Shown: one piece after another, positions 8,332 through 17,197 of the stretch
How the letters are laid out: each line of letters opens with the position of its first letter
How positions within the stretch are numbered: position 1 is the stretch's first letter
Assembly (NCBI GenBank): GCA_014191195.1
Contig: BJGZ01000011.1
Location: 1-64,000, forward strand
Length of the DNA: 64,000 nt
DNA from: Chlorobiota bacterium
GTDB lineage: Bacteria; Bacteroidota; Ignavibacteria; Kapaibacteriales; UBA961
Reading direction: 5' to 3'
Made by a program: the position numbers and the translations under genes
Notes under the pieces: generated by a model
Databases searched by the model: none
What the model was told of the DNA's origin: nothing
The model's input: the letters and a program-made list of their open reading frames with translations, nothing else

Positions 8332-9831
8332 ATGAAAAGCAGAAAACCCAGAACCTTAGGTGGAAGAAATAATCCAAGAAAGCCAAGTGATATTGTTCCT
8401 TTTTATCAAGCCCTGAAAGATAAAAAGAAAAAACCAGTCAAAATCAAAAAAGAAGATGATGACTACAGATATCCAGATGCACAGAATAATCAAGATTCCG
8501 GGTTCAAGCCGTATTTCCAAAAAAAACCAATAGATAATACCCGCTTTAATAGTGAAGAAGCTAAATTTTCACGAAGTATATTGATGAGTTTGCCTGAAAG
8601 AAATGCTACAGAGGGAAGTCATGAAGGCCTTGAACCATTAGCGCATTATCCATATTTTACCGAACAAATGGTAAAGTTAAAAGAATTTAGTAAGTACTGG
8701 ATAGATAAGCACTTAGATGGGGAAATATTGCCTTTGATACCAGCTCCAGAACCAAGAAATTATCGGGCACATTCACGCAGAAAAGTATTTTTTAGTGGAC
8801 ATTCTATTGTCCTTGGTTTTGGTGAACAAAAATTTCTAGAATTTCCTAAACGTGGAATGGCTATAGTTGCCCAATCGTCAATTGAACCTGAAATACATTA
8901 TGATATTTATTTGGCAATTGCAGAAAAACTAGCGACAACTCCCTATAAAGAATTGAGCGAGGCACTTAATTTTATCATTATTAGGGATACTGGCGAAAAA
9001 GCAATCATCTTTAATGTTTTTGAAATAAATGGTGAAATTGTTAGAAAACTGAAATTAATAGCAGAAATGCTTCAAAAATCAGATTTTAATATAGTTTCTG
9101 CATGGATGTATCATGATCCAAATCGTTCAGAGTATTTTTTAGATCATAAGGATTTAGCACCAGGACAAATGAAGCTTAAAAAGCTTTTTGGTTTTGATAT
9201 GCTAAAATTAGAAATAGAAGAAATTAAATTTCAGCTAAGCCCTTTTATTCTAACTCAAGTTAATATCCCAATGCTGCGAATCGTTGTAAAACGGATTCAG
9301 CATCTTTTATCTGATATTCCATCAGATGCTCGTTTACTTGATTTATATTGTGGATATGGACTTTTTTCTCATACATTGAGTTCTGTATTTGCCGATAGTA
9401 TTGGATTAGATTCATCGGCATCTGGAATAGAATCTGCTAAAAGTTTAGTACAAAGAAGACTAAAAGCAGGCCATACATTAGGGACTTTGAATTTTAAAGA
9501 AACATACATTACGAAAGATTCAATTAAGCAATTAGTACCTCAAATCGGGAAGCCTGAATATATAATTATAGATCCTCCTAGACAGGGGACAGCCGATGGA
9601 GTTATAGCCGAAATTGCATTAAGAAAGCCAGTAAAAGTGATTCACATATTCTGTGCAATCGATCAAATTGTGAAAGCGATGGGAGAATGGAAAAGAGCAG
9701 GATATATTCCAACTTCAGTGCAAGCTTTAGATATGTATCCTGGGACGCCATCTATAGAGACATTGGTAGTATTAGAACCAGACACGAATGCATCTCCAAC
9801 AAGATCTTATAGAATAAGATATCGCCCTTAG
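8332..9831 (+). CDS. SAM-dependent RNA m5U methyltransferase-like protein
   Basis: This 499-residue protein has a Rossmann methyltransferase domain in its C-terminal third. DLYCGYG at 337-343 is the SAM-binding loop, DPPRQG at 414-419 is the family acid/proline motif, and C441 in HIFCAIDQ sits where TrmA/RlmD enzymes place the catalytic cysteine. It therefore resembles uracil-5-methyltransferases of rRNA or tRNA. The N-terminus (about 1-55) is strongly basic and probably disordered, consistent with RNA binding. No TRAM domain and no four-cysteine iron-sulphur motif are seen. The expected SCNP sequence around the cysteine is altered to FCAI, so the exact target is uncertain. Confidence 0.8.
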   Translation: MKSRKPRTLGGRNNPRKPSDIVPFYQALKDKKKKPVKIKKEDDDYRYPDAQNNQDSGFKPYFQKKPIDNTRFNSEEAKFSRSILMSLPERNATEGSHEGLEPLAHYPYFTEQMVKLKEFSKYWIDKHLDGEILPLIPAPEPRNYRAHSRRKVFFSGHSIVLGFGEQKFLEFPKRGMAIVAQSSIEPEIHYDIYLAIAEKLATTPYKELSEALNFIIIRDTGEKAIIFNVFEINGEIVRKLKLIAEMLQKSDFNIVSAWMYHDPNRSEYFLDHKDLAPGQMKLKKLFGFDMLKLEIEEIKFQLSPFILTQVNIPMLRIVVKRIQHLLSDIPSDARLLDLYCGYGLFSHTLSSVFADSIGLDSSASGIESAKSLVQRRLKAGHTLGTLNFKETYITKDSIKQLVPQIGKPEYIIIDPPRQGTADGVIAEIALRKPVKVIHIFCAIDQIVKAMGEWKRAGYIPTSVQALDMYPGTPSIETLVVLEPDTNASPTRSYRIRYRP

Positions 9832-9832
9832 T

Positions 9833-10753
9833 CTATTGTAGCGGCAATGGTAGAATATTATCAGAATATCCAATGAATAAGCCTAAACCTTGTCCTTTGA
9901 TATTCCAATGTATGCCAGTGCCTCCACCGCCAAAAATACCACCCAGATTATCACCAAAATACTGAGTATCGATATATTCTTTCATGGCTTTATCATAATG
10001 TTTAGTAATGATTTTAGAATCAGCATACATATATAAAGCTTCTGAAATTGTTTTACTGGAAGGAGCATATAGCCATGTAAAAAACGAAGATATATGGGGA
10101 ATTTCTTTTTTTGTAAAGTAATAAGGTGGAAAATATTGAGGATAATTAAATTCTTTATAATTCACTGTATCAATTTCATTATAAAAGGAATTATCAAAAG
10201 GAGAAATTGTATTAATAGTATGGACAATTGCTTCTTTATCTTCAGGATGATAAGAAAGTGATATGAATACTTTAATATAATCTTGATAACCATATACAGA
10301 GGAACGATTTGTATCAATATTAATGCTTAAAATATCAGGTTTATGTGCAATTGGAATCTGAGTTTGGGCATAGATAATTTTGTCATTCCATGATGCATTC
10401 AACATATACATAGATCCGATTTTCCCTTTAATGGATTGTTGTTGAGCATCAAATATTCTATATCTGCCATTATTCATATGAATTAATGGATAAGAAATTC
10501 CATCTATTGATATAGTTCCTTGAAGAGTAGTGATTCTATTATTCACAGTATCAATAGTATAAATATTATGAGTGTCTAATACAGGAACAGTTTTAGAAAA
10601 AACAATTTCAATAATAGAATCTGCTTTTAGAATTCCTTCTACCATAATCTTTTCTTCAAATGGTAATTCAGCATTATTGACGGTTTGTTCGCATCCACTT
10701 AGAACAAGCATGGATATGGTATAAACAAATATAAAAAAAATAGAAAATTTCAT
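9833..10753 (-). CDS. DUF4249 lipoprotein, partner of TonB receptor
   Basis: This 306-residue protein has a lipoprotein signal with cleavage before the cysteine in VLSGCEQ. It shows the DUF4249 pattern: an early KIMVEGILKADSIIEIVFSKTVPVLD segment followed by beta-rich sequence. DUF4249 proteins are encoded next to TonB-dependent receptors in Bacteroidota, and this one follows the receptor gene at 10765 by 11 bp on the same strand. It is probably a surface or periplasmic lipoprotein that works with that receptor. Its stop nearly abuts that of the convergent methyltransferase gene, with no room for a terminator. Confidence 0.85.
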   Translation of the reverse strand: MKFSIFFIFVYTISMLVLSGCEQTVNNAELPFEEKIMVEGILKADSIIEIVFSKTVPVLDTHNIYTIDTVNNRITTLQGTISIDGISYPLIHMNNGRYRIFDAQQQSIKGKIGSMYMLNASWNDKIIYAQTQIPIAHKPDILSINIDTNRSSVYGYQDYIKVFISLSYHPEDKEAIVHTINTISPFDNSFYNEIDTVNYKEFNYPQYFPPYYFTKKEIPHISSFFTWLYAPSSKTISEALYMYADSKIITKHYDKAMKEYIDTQYFGDNLGGIFGGGGTGIHWNIKGQGLGLFIGYSDNILPLPLQ

Positions 10754-10764
10754 GTTTAACTCAA

Positions 10765-13107
10765 TTAAAAAGTTGCACTTAATCCAAAAGTTGGAATAAA
10801 TGGGAAAAGAGTTATTTGCTTCACAACGCTTTTATTAGTATTTGTAGCAGGATCATACTCATCTGTTATATACTGTGCAAAAGGATTTAAGCGATTATAT
10901 GCATTATAAATATTGATAGAAAACTGCATAGGTAAACCAAACCACGAGAACAAATGAATAAAGTTTAGATCTAATTTGTGAAAAGAGGGTAATCTATAAC
11001 CATTCCTTTCACTGAAATCATATGCTGTTCTTATACCATTATTTCCGGTGAAGTCTGGAATGACATATTTACTTGTAGGCATAGTGTATGCCTGCCCAGT
11101 GCCAAATACCCACGTAGCTCCTAGCTGCCAAGATGAGCCTAATTTCCAACTTAATGCAACAGAAATATCATGTCTGCGGTCATAACGAGGAAAAAATGTT
11201 CTACCTCTATTTAATTCTGCAAATGTTCTGTTTGTCCATGATAAAGTATATCCAATCCACCCTGTCAATGAACCAATTTGTTTATTTATGAATACTTCCA
11301 TTCCATATGAAGTACCATTGCCAGATGTAAATTGTTGTTCTAATGGTAAACCTAAAGTAAATGATGCTGTATCTTTATATTCATAGAGATTAGACATTTC
11401 TTTATAGTATCCATCAATGGTGAATTTCCATGTTTTGTCGTCGGTTCTATATTCGATTCCAGAAGTAACTTGATCAGCCATCGATGGTTTTATTTGTTTT
11501 GTCGATGGAAACCATAAATCGGTAGGTAAAGAAATATCATTGCGGACAATTAGATGCAAAAATTGATGGGCTCTTGCATAAGATGCATGAATATGAAGAT
11601 TATCAGCCACAAAGTATTGTGTGCTTATTCTGGGTTCAAATTGAAGATAATTACCATTTTGAAAATAATATAATCTACCGCCAGCATTCATCATCCAATT
11701 GTCTTGTATTTTCCATTCATCTTGAGCATACAATGCTATTTCTAGGGCTTGTTGAGTATTTGCTCTTAATAAGAGATCACCTTGGCTTATGTCAATCGAA
11801 TCAGTTGCATTCGCAGTGAATTTATGATGAATGGCTTCAAAACCACATTTAATTGTATGATTATCATAAGCAAAATACTGGGCTTCTCCACGAAATGTAT
11901 AATCTCGAATTTTAGAAAGACTAGTGAAATTAAATTGAGTAGAATTAGTATCGGTTCCGGATCTTTGTCCAAATAGAGTGCTGAAATGATAATCAGTATA
12001 AATAGCGCTAAAATTGGTGAATAAAGTTGGAGAAAATATATGCATCCACCGTGCATTTAATGTCGAATTTCCCCAATCTAAACCAAATGTTGTCCCTTCT
12101 TTAGAAGCAAGTTTAGGTTCTGATAAAACATCACGTCCAAAATATCCACTAACAAATAATCTATCATTCATCCCAAGTTTATAATTAATTTTTGCATTGA
12201 TATCATAGAAATAATATTGTGGTGTATTATCACTTAACTCTTTAGAAATCAGTGAAGTTAATACATCAAAATACATTCTACGACCAGAAATCATAAATGT
12301 AGATTCATCATTAATTGGTCCTTCTACTGTTAATCGCGATGATATCATTGATATGCCTGCACTACCAGAAATATGTTCTTTGGTTCCCTCTTTCATGGTT
12401 AAGTCTAAAACACTTGATAAACGCCCGCCATATTCTGCCGGAAAGCTTCCTTTTATCATTCGAATATCTTTTAATGCATCGCTATTAAATGTTGATAAAA
12501 ATCCGCCTAAATGAGAAGGATTATATACAATAACACCATCTAACAGGATCAAATTTTGGTCTGGAGAGCCACCTCTTACATATAAGCCGCTTGATAATTC
12601 GCTTGCACTTTTAATTCCTGGCATTAATTGTAATACTCTAAAAACATCGGTTTCACCTCCAATAGAAGGCATTTGTTTAAGAAAATCTTTAGATAGTTCT
12701 ATAGTATTTATCGATTGAATTGAAGCTTGCTCTTTTTGTGCAGTAACGGTGATTTCTTTGGTTTTGCTTGTTCTATTCATCAAAGATAAATCTATTCTGA
12801 TATTATCTTTTTTAATTTCTATTGGTATTGTTTTGGTACTATATCCTATTGAAGAACATGAAATGATATAAGAGCCAGGTTTGACAGATGGAATTGAAAA
12901 AAAACCAAACTTATTAGAATATGTTCCACTGATTATTTTTGGATTATTTGCTTTACTAATTGTTATAGTTGCCCCAATGAGTGTTTCTCCTGATAAAGAA
13001 TCACTAATAATCCCCGAAATACTAATTGCAGATTGTTGCGAATACAAAGAGGTACATGGCATGATTAATATCAAAAAGATAATCCACATAAAAAGTTTAT
13101 ATGTCAT
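10765..13107 (-). CDS. TonB-dependent receptor with carboxypeptidase-regulatory-like domain
   Basis: This 780-residue protein has a signal peptide. A carboxypeptidase-D regulatory-like beta domain follows (about 28-115, with GIISDSLSGETLIGATI and GYSTKTIPIEI). The plug domain (about 125-235) contains LYVRGGSPDQNLILLDGVIVYNP, and a long beta-barrel runs to the C-terminal GLSATF. It mediates TonB-driven uptake across the outer membrane. The ligand is unknown. It forms a two-gene operon with the DUF4249 lipoprotein gene downstream, a common pairing distinct from SusC/SusD. Confidence 0.93.
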   Translation of the reverse strand: MTYKLFMWIIFLILIMPCTSLYSQQSAISISGIISDSLSGETLIGATITISKANNPKIISGTYSNKFGFFSIPSVKPGSYIISCSSIGYSTKTIPIEIKKDNIRIDLSLMNRTSKTKEITVTAQKEQASIQSINTIELSKDFLKQMPSIGGETDVFRVLQLMPGIKSASELSSGLYVRGGSPDQNLILLDGVIVYNPSHLGGFLSTFNSDALKDIRMIKGSFPAEYGGRLSSVLDLTMKEGTKEHISGSAGISMISSRLTVEGPINDESTFMISGRRMYFDVLTSLISKELSDNTPQYYFYDINAKINYKLGMNDRLFVSGYFGRDVLSEPKLASKEGTTFGLDWGNSTLNARWMHIFSPTLFTNFSAIYTDYHFSTLFGQRSGTDTNSTQFNFTSLSKIRDYTFRGEAQYFAYDNHTIKCGFEAIHHKFTANATDSIDISQGDLLLRANTQQALEIALYAQDEWKIQDNWMMNAGGRLYYFQNGNYLQFEPRISTQYFVADNLHIHASYARAHQFLHLIVRNDISLPTDLWFPSTKQIKPSMADQVTSGIEYRTDDKTWKFTIDGYYKEMSNLYEYKDTASFTLGLPLEQQFTSGNGTSYGMEVFINKQIGSLTGWIGYTLSWTNRTFAELNRGRTFFPRYDRRHDISVALSWKLGSSWQLGATWVFGTGQAYTMPTSKYVIPDFTGNNGIRTAYDFSERNGYRLPSFHKLDLNFIHLFSWFGLPMQFSINIYNAYNRLNPFAQYITDEYDPATNTNKSVVKQITLFPFIPTFGLSATF

Positions 13108-13169
13108 AATGATAAGTCATCTTAAGTAAAGAAATAAAGAGTAATCAGGATATTCAAAAATATGAATTA

Positions 13170-14096
13170 CTAATAAGCAAGAACAGGTCCAAGCCATTTT
13201 TCACATTCTTCTACACTCATATTTTTTCTTTGAGCATAACTTATCACTTGTTCTTTAGATATTTTGCCAATTGTAAAATATTTTGCAGCCGGATGTGCAA
13301 AATACCAACCACTTACAGATGCTGCGGGCATCATTGCATAGCTTTCTGTCAATGTAATACCTGTATGTTCAGTTGCTTGTAATAAAGAAAACAATGTTGA
13401 TTTTTCTGTATGATCTGGACATGCAGGATAGCCCGGAGCTGGCCTTATGCCTTGATAAGATTCTTCTATTAATTGCTCTGTATCTAGCTCATTTTTATCA
13501 TAACCCCAAAGTTCTTTTCTTACTTTATCATGAAGCCATTCGGCGGCAGCTTCGGCAAGTCTATCAGCAATTGCTTTAACAAGAATGGATGAATAATCAT
13601 CATGAGCTAATTCATATTCTTTGCAGATTTCATCGCAATGATGCCCAGCAGACACAACAAAAGCACCCATATAATCATTGATATTGGACTGTTTTGGAGC
13701 AATAAAATCAGCCAAACAAAAATTAGGCTGATTGCTAGCTTTTTGATTCTGTTGTCTTAAAAAATGAAGTTTTGTTAAAACAGATTTTCTGGAGTTATCT
13801 GTATATATTTCTATATCATCATCATTAATAGAATTAACAGGAAATATTCTGCATACTGCATTAGCTTTAAGTCTTTTAGATTCAATTAATTGTGATAATA
13901 AATGTTGTGCATCATCAAATAATTGCTGTGCTTCTTTGCCATATATCTCATCGTGTAGAATTGCAGGATATTTTCCTTTTAATTCCCAAGAAAGAAAAAA
14001 GGGAGACCAATCTATATATGCTGAAATTTCTTGAAGAGAAATATCTTCAAAAACGCAAATATCAAATGTAGTAGGAATAGTTGGACTATAGCTCAT
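13170..14096 (-). CDS. methionine synthase activation domain as separate protein
   Basis: This 308-residue protein corresponds to the C-terminal reactivation (AdoMet-binding) domain of cobalamin-dependent methionine synthase. Conserved signatures are IRPAPGYPACPDHTEK near 215 and SVSGWYFAHPAAKYF with a RKNMSVEECEKWLGP tail near 265-305. In most bacteria this domain is fused to MetH. Here MetH (18920-21709) ends right after its cobalamin domain, and this separate protein supplies the missing part. It would bind AdoMet and remethylate cob(II)alamin with a flavodoxin-type electron donor. It sits 15 bp downstream of an outer-membrane barrel gene on the same strand. Confidence 0.92.
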   Translation of the reverse strand: MSYSPTIPTTFDICVFEDISLQEISAYIDWSPFFLSWELKGKYPAILHDEIYGKEAQQLFDDAQHLLSQLIESKRLKANAVCRIFPVNSINDDDIEIYTDNSRKSVLTKLHFLRQQNQKASNQPNFCLADFIAPKQSNINDYMGAFVVSAGHHCDEICKEYELAHDDYSSILVKAIADRLAEAAAEWLHDKVRKELWGYDKNELDTEQLIEESYQGIRPAPGYPACPDHTEKSTLFSLLQATEHTGITLTESYAMMPAASVSGWYFAHPAAKYFTIGKISKEQVISYAQRKNMSVEECEKWLGPVLAY

Positions 14097-14111
14097 GAAT
14101 TCACTTTAGAA

Positions 14112-17045
14112 TTAATGTCCTGGCATAGGCATTGGTGGCATGCCACCACCAGATGGTTTAGCATTGCTTGCATTAAATGCACGTAAATTATAAGTGAAAT
14201 TCAATAGGAAATATCTTTGTAATACATTTGTTTTTGTGTCTTCGATATAATTTGCAGCTACATTTCTAGAAATACTTTGATTTTGATTTAATGCATCAAA
14301 AACAGAGAGTTTAATTTCAGCATCATCATTCCAAAAGCGTTTACCAATACCTATACTTAATAATGGAATAGTAGTATTTAGATTTCCGGAAAGTCCATTA
14401 TTAATTGTATAAGCAAAATCACCATTGAGAACAAAACCGTCCCAAAAAACATAATTCAAGCGAGCATACAGATTATGAATAGAATAATTATTATTTAATT
14501 CGCTTCTGATTGAATTCTGAACAATTGTATAAGCAGTTCTCCACGATAAGGAGAAGTCTAGATTCTCGCTAATATTACTTGCAAAAGCTAATGAAGGCGT
14601 AAATGCAATATTATCAGCTTCATTTCTGGCTCCATTTATCAAAGTAGGAGTTCTAGAAAAAATACCACCTAAATTAAAACTAGTATTAAGCTTTGCTCCA
14701 GTAATTGGCTCGATAGGGAATGTATATGTAAGAAATGTACTAGCATTCCAGGCCCCATCGATATTGATCTGAGAGGTTAATTGCGACCCATTACCTAAAC
14801 GAATTCCGCCAGGTAAAATAGTATCCCCAGAAGCGATAAAAGATGAATTTGTGATTTTGTTATTAGTTATTCCAACATTTACCATTGTAAAGAAAGCAGT
14901 ACCGCTCATCATATTAAAGGTGCCATAATTTCCGCTGATTTGATGAGTATATTCTTGCACAAGATTGGGATTTCCGACAGTTAAACGTACTGGGTCAGAA
15001 TTATCGATTACTTTTTGTAATTGGCTTAATGAAGGTTGATTTGTAGAGGCTCTGTAACTGAAACGAGTATTGCTAGTAAAACCATTACGCATCGAATAGG
15101 TGATAGAAGGCAGAATATTATTAAACGTTTTTGTATCAGAAAAACTAGTAGGATACGATTGATCAACGGTTAATTTGGCAGATTGATAATCAATACCAAT
15201 AGACAAATTAGTGAACTGATCAAAATTATACTTATAGGTAATGCCTGGTCTTTGAGTACTATATGTACTTATAGAATTATTAGAAAGTCTTCGATTTAAT
15301 ATTGAATACGTTTCTGTGATAGGATCAAAATCATAGATTTTCTTATCATTGGTATTTTCATTGATAGCATATGAATATCCAAATTGAAGAATTCCATCTT
15401 TATGAATAGGTTCGGTATATACAATATTAGTATTAGCATTTTTGCCATTACCTTCAGTTGGCATATCTTGTTTTAATGTATCGGTAAAAGCTTGTTGCAA
15501 AGTTGTATAAAATTGATTGATAGCATCGTTTTTACCAGAACCATTATTTGTACTACTTCCAATTTTGACAGTTGCAGATACTGTACGACCATCTGTCATA
15601 AATCTATGACGATATGATAGATCCATACTACCATTATACCCATCATTTTCAGTGTTTGTAAACGTATTTGAACTATTTACTGGTAGATTATAAAAATCGA
15701 CAGTATTATTTGCAGAGCTATACTTTTTTTCAGTTGTTTGGAAAGACAATTGTGGTTGAAAGGTAATAGAATTCATAGAATCAATTGTATAATCCATCCT
15801 AAAATTAAAGCGATGATTTCCTGTTAATGACTGATTAATATTATTCTGAACATTATTTTGAGTAGTTGTATCACCAAAAAAATACAGTCTATTAATATTT
15901 TGATTAGAAGTATTATCGCTATAATTAACAAAGTAACTACCAGAAGTACTAAGGCCTTTTGCCCAAGAATCTGAATAATTAATACCAATAGCATGCGCCT
16001 GAGTTATTCCGTCACTTTGTCCAACAAGAAAATCTCCAACACTACTACCTCCTCCTCCACCGCCCATTCCACGCATCATTCCACCCATTCTAGAGCCGCC
16101 AGAACTACCACTAAAAGAGCGCATCATGCTTCCCATTCTTTGCATCATTGGATTATTTCCACCTCCAACTGCACCTAATATATCTTGAATAGAAAAGTTC
16201 TGTTGATTGATATTATTACTCATTGCAATCACAGAAATTCTTCTATCACCATTAAAAAAATTTACATTGCCACCCGCAGTATATCTCTCTTGATTTCCAT
16301 ACCCTGCATATAGTTTGCCAAACTGTCCATTTTTCTTATCTGCTTTCATTACAATGTTAAGTGTTTTTGTTCTATCTCCATCGTCAAACTTGGTAAATGC
16401 GGATTGATCGCTCATTGCATCAAAACTTTGCACTTTATCGATAACTTCAGCAGGTAAATTTTTAAGAGCAGCACTAGGGTCTGTTCCAAAGAATGGTTTT
16501 CCATCTACTAGAACCCTTCGAACTTGCTCTCCTTGAGATTTTACGGTTCCACTTGCATCAACTTCCATTCCAGGAAGTTTTCTTACCAAATCTTCAGCAG
16601 TAGCATTTTTATCTGTTTTGAAACTATTAGCACTAAATTCTGTGGTATCACCCTTTAATTCTACTCGATTTGCAATTGCTGTAACTTCAACTTCATCAGT
16701 TAAATAACCTAAAGTCCCCAATCGTATTGTGCCGATTTTGACAGTATCATTATTACTAGAAATATTTAAGTTTTTGTTGTACTTGGCATAACCAATAGAT
16801 TGAACAACAAGAGTATATTGTCCTGAAGGGACATTTTTAAGTAAAAAAATACCAGAACGATCACTAATTGCACCCGATACAAAGCTATCGTCTGATTGCT
16901 TCAAAAGTTGAGCTTTTACCCCAGGGATTGCAACTTTGGATGTACTATCTATAATTACCCCTCTGACAGTATTACCAGATTGTGAAAAAGCGATACTACA
17001 TGTAGTTAAACAAAGTATAATAAGAACGTTGAATTTATAGAACAT
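14112..17045 (-). CDS. outer-membrane beta-barrel (TonB receptor-like) protein with Met/Gly-rich segment
   Basis: I start this at the ATG at 17045 because it gives a clean signal peptide (MFYKFNVLIILCLTTCSIAFSQ). An in-frame ATG at 17087 adds 14 residues. The protein carries a carboxypeptidase-regulatory-like domain (about 20-110 of the mature form) and then a plug-like segment (AEDLVRKLPGMEVDASG, VLVDGKPFFGTDP). A long barrel of the OMP_b-brl_2 type follows. A low-complexity insert at DNA 16040-16150 is rich in Met, Gly, Ser and Arg. The tail is GGGMPPMPMPGH. The ligand is unknown. The gene for the MetH activation domain follows closely, suggesting co-transcription. Confidence 0.85.
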   Translation of the reverse strand: MFYKFNVLIILCLTTCSIAFSQSGNTVRGVIIDSTSKVAIPGVKAQLLKQSDDSFVSGAISDRSGIFLLKNVPSGQYTLVVQSIGYAKYNKNLNISSNNDTVKIGTIRLGTLGYLTDEVEVTAIANRVELKGDTTEFSANSFKTDKNATAEDLVRKLPGMEVDASGTVKSQGEQVRRVLVDGKPFFGTDPSAALKNLPAEVIDKVQSFDAMSDQSAFTKFDDGDRTKTLNIVMKADKKNGQFGKLYAGYGNQERYTAGGNVNFFNGDRRISVIAMSNNINQQNFSIQDILGAVGGGNNPMMQRMGSMMRSFSGSSGGSRMGGMMRGMGGGGGGSSVGDFLVGQSDGITQAHAIGINYSDSWAKGLSTSGSYFVNYSDNTSNQNINRLYFFGDTTTQNNVQNNINQSLTGNHRFNFRMDYTIDSMNSITFQPQLSFQTTEKKYSSANNTVDFYNLPVNSSNTFTNTENDGYNGSMDLSYRHRFMTDGRTVSATVKIGSSTNNGSGKNDAINQFYTTLQQAFTDTLKQDMPTEGNGKNANTNIVYTEPIHKDGILQFGYSYAINENTNDKKIYDFDPITETYSILNRRLSNNSISTYSTQRPGITYKYNFDQFTNLSIGIDYQSAKLTVDQSYPTSFSDTKTFNNILPSITYSMRNGFTSNTRFSYRASTNQPSLSQLQKVIDNSDPVRLTVGNPNLVQEYTHQISGNYGTFNMMSGTAFFTMVNVGITNNKITNSSFIASGDTILPGGIRLGNGSQLTSQINIDGAWNASTFLTYTFPIEPITGAKLNTSFNLGGIFSRTPTLINGARNEADNIAFTPSLAFASNISENLDFSLSWRTAYTIVQNSIRSELNNNYSIHNLYARLNYVFWDGFVLNGDFAYTINNGLSGNLNTTIPLLSIGIGKRFWNDDAEIKLSVFDALNQNQSISRNVAANYIEDTKTNVLQRYFLLNFTYNLRAFNASNAKPSGGGMPPMPMPGH

Positions 17046-17133
17046 ATTAAAAAAAGAGAGTGATGAAGGCTTTGCTAATAATAACATTTGGTGGACGTAT
17101 GAGTTGAGTTAATAGTGGATATACTGTATAGCT

Positions 17134-17169
17134 AAAAAAAATCCCCAAAAAAATATATTTGATTGGGGA
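17134..17169 (-). terminator. rho-independent terminator of the DEAD-box helicase gene
   Basis: Read on the minus strand, TCCCCAA and TTGGGGA form a seven-base-pair stem at 17169-17163 and 17148-17142, followed directly by a run of eight T residues. It lies 29 bp after the helicase stop and before the next minus-strand gene. This separates the helicase from the barrel gene transcriptionally. Confidence 0.85.
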
Positions 17170-17197
17170 CAATGAATGTTAAACAGATAAAGCAATA

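Noticed and set aside
14112-17045. The 991-residue barrel protein as a standard vitamin B12 receptor
   Set aside because: Its neighbour is a MetH domain, but the barrel family is generic and no cobalamin signal is present. The link is position only.
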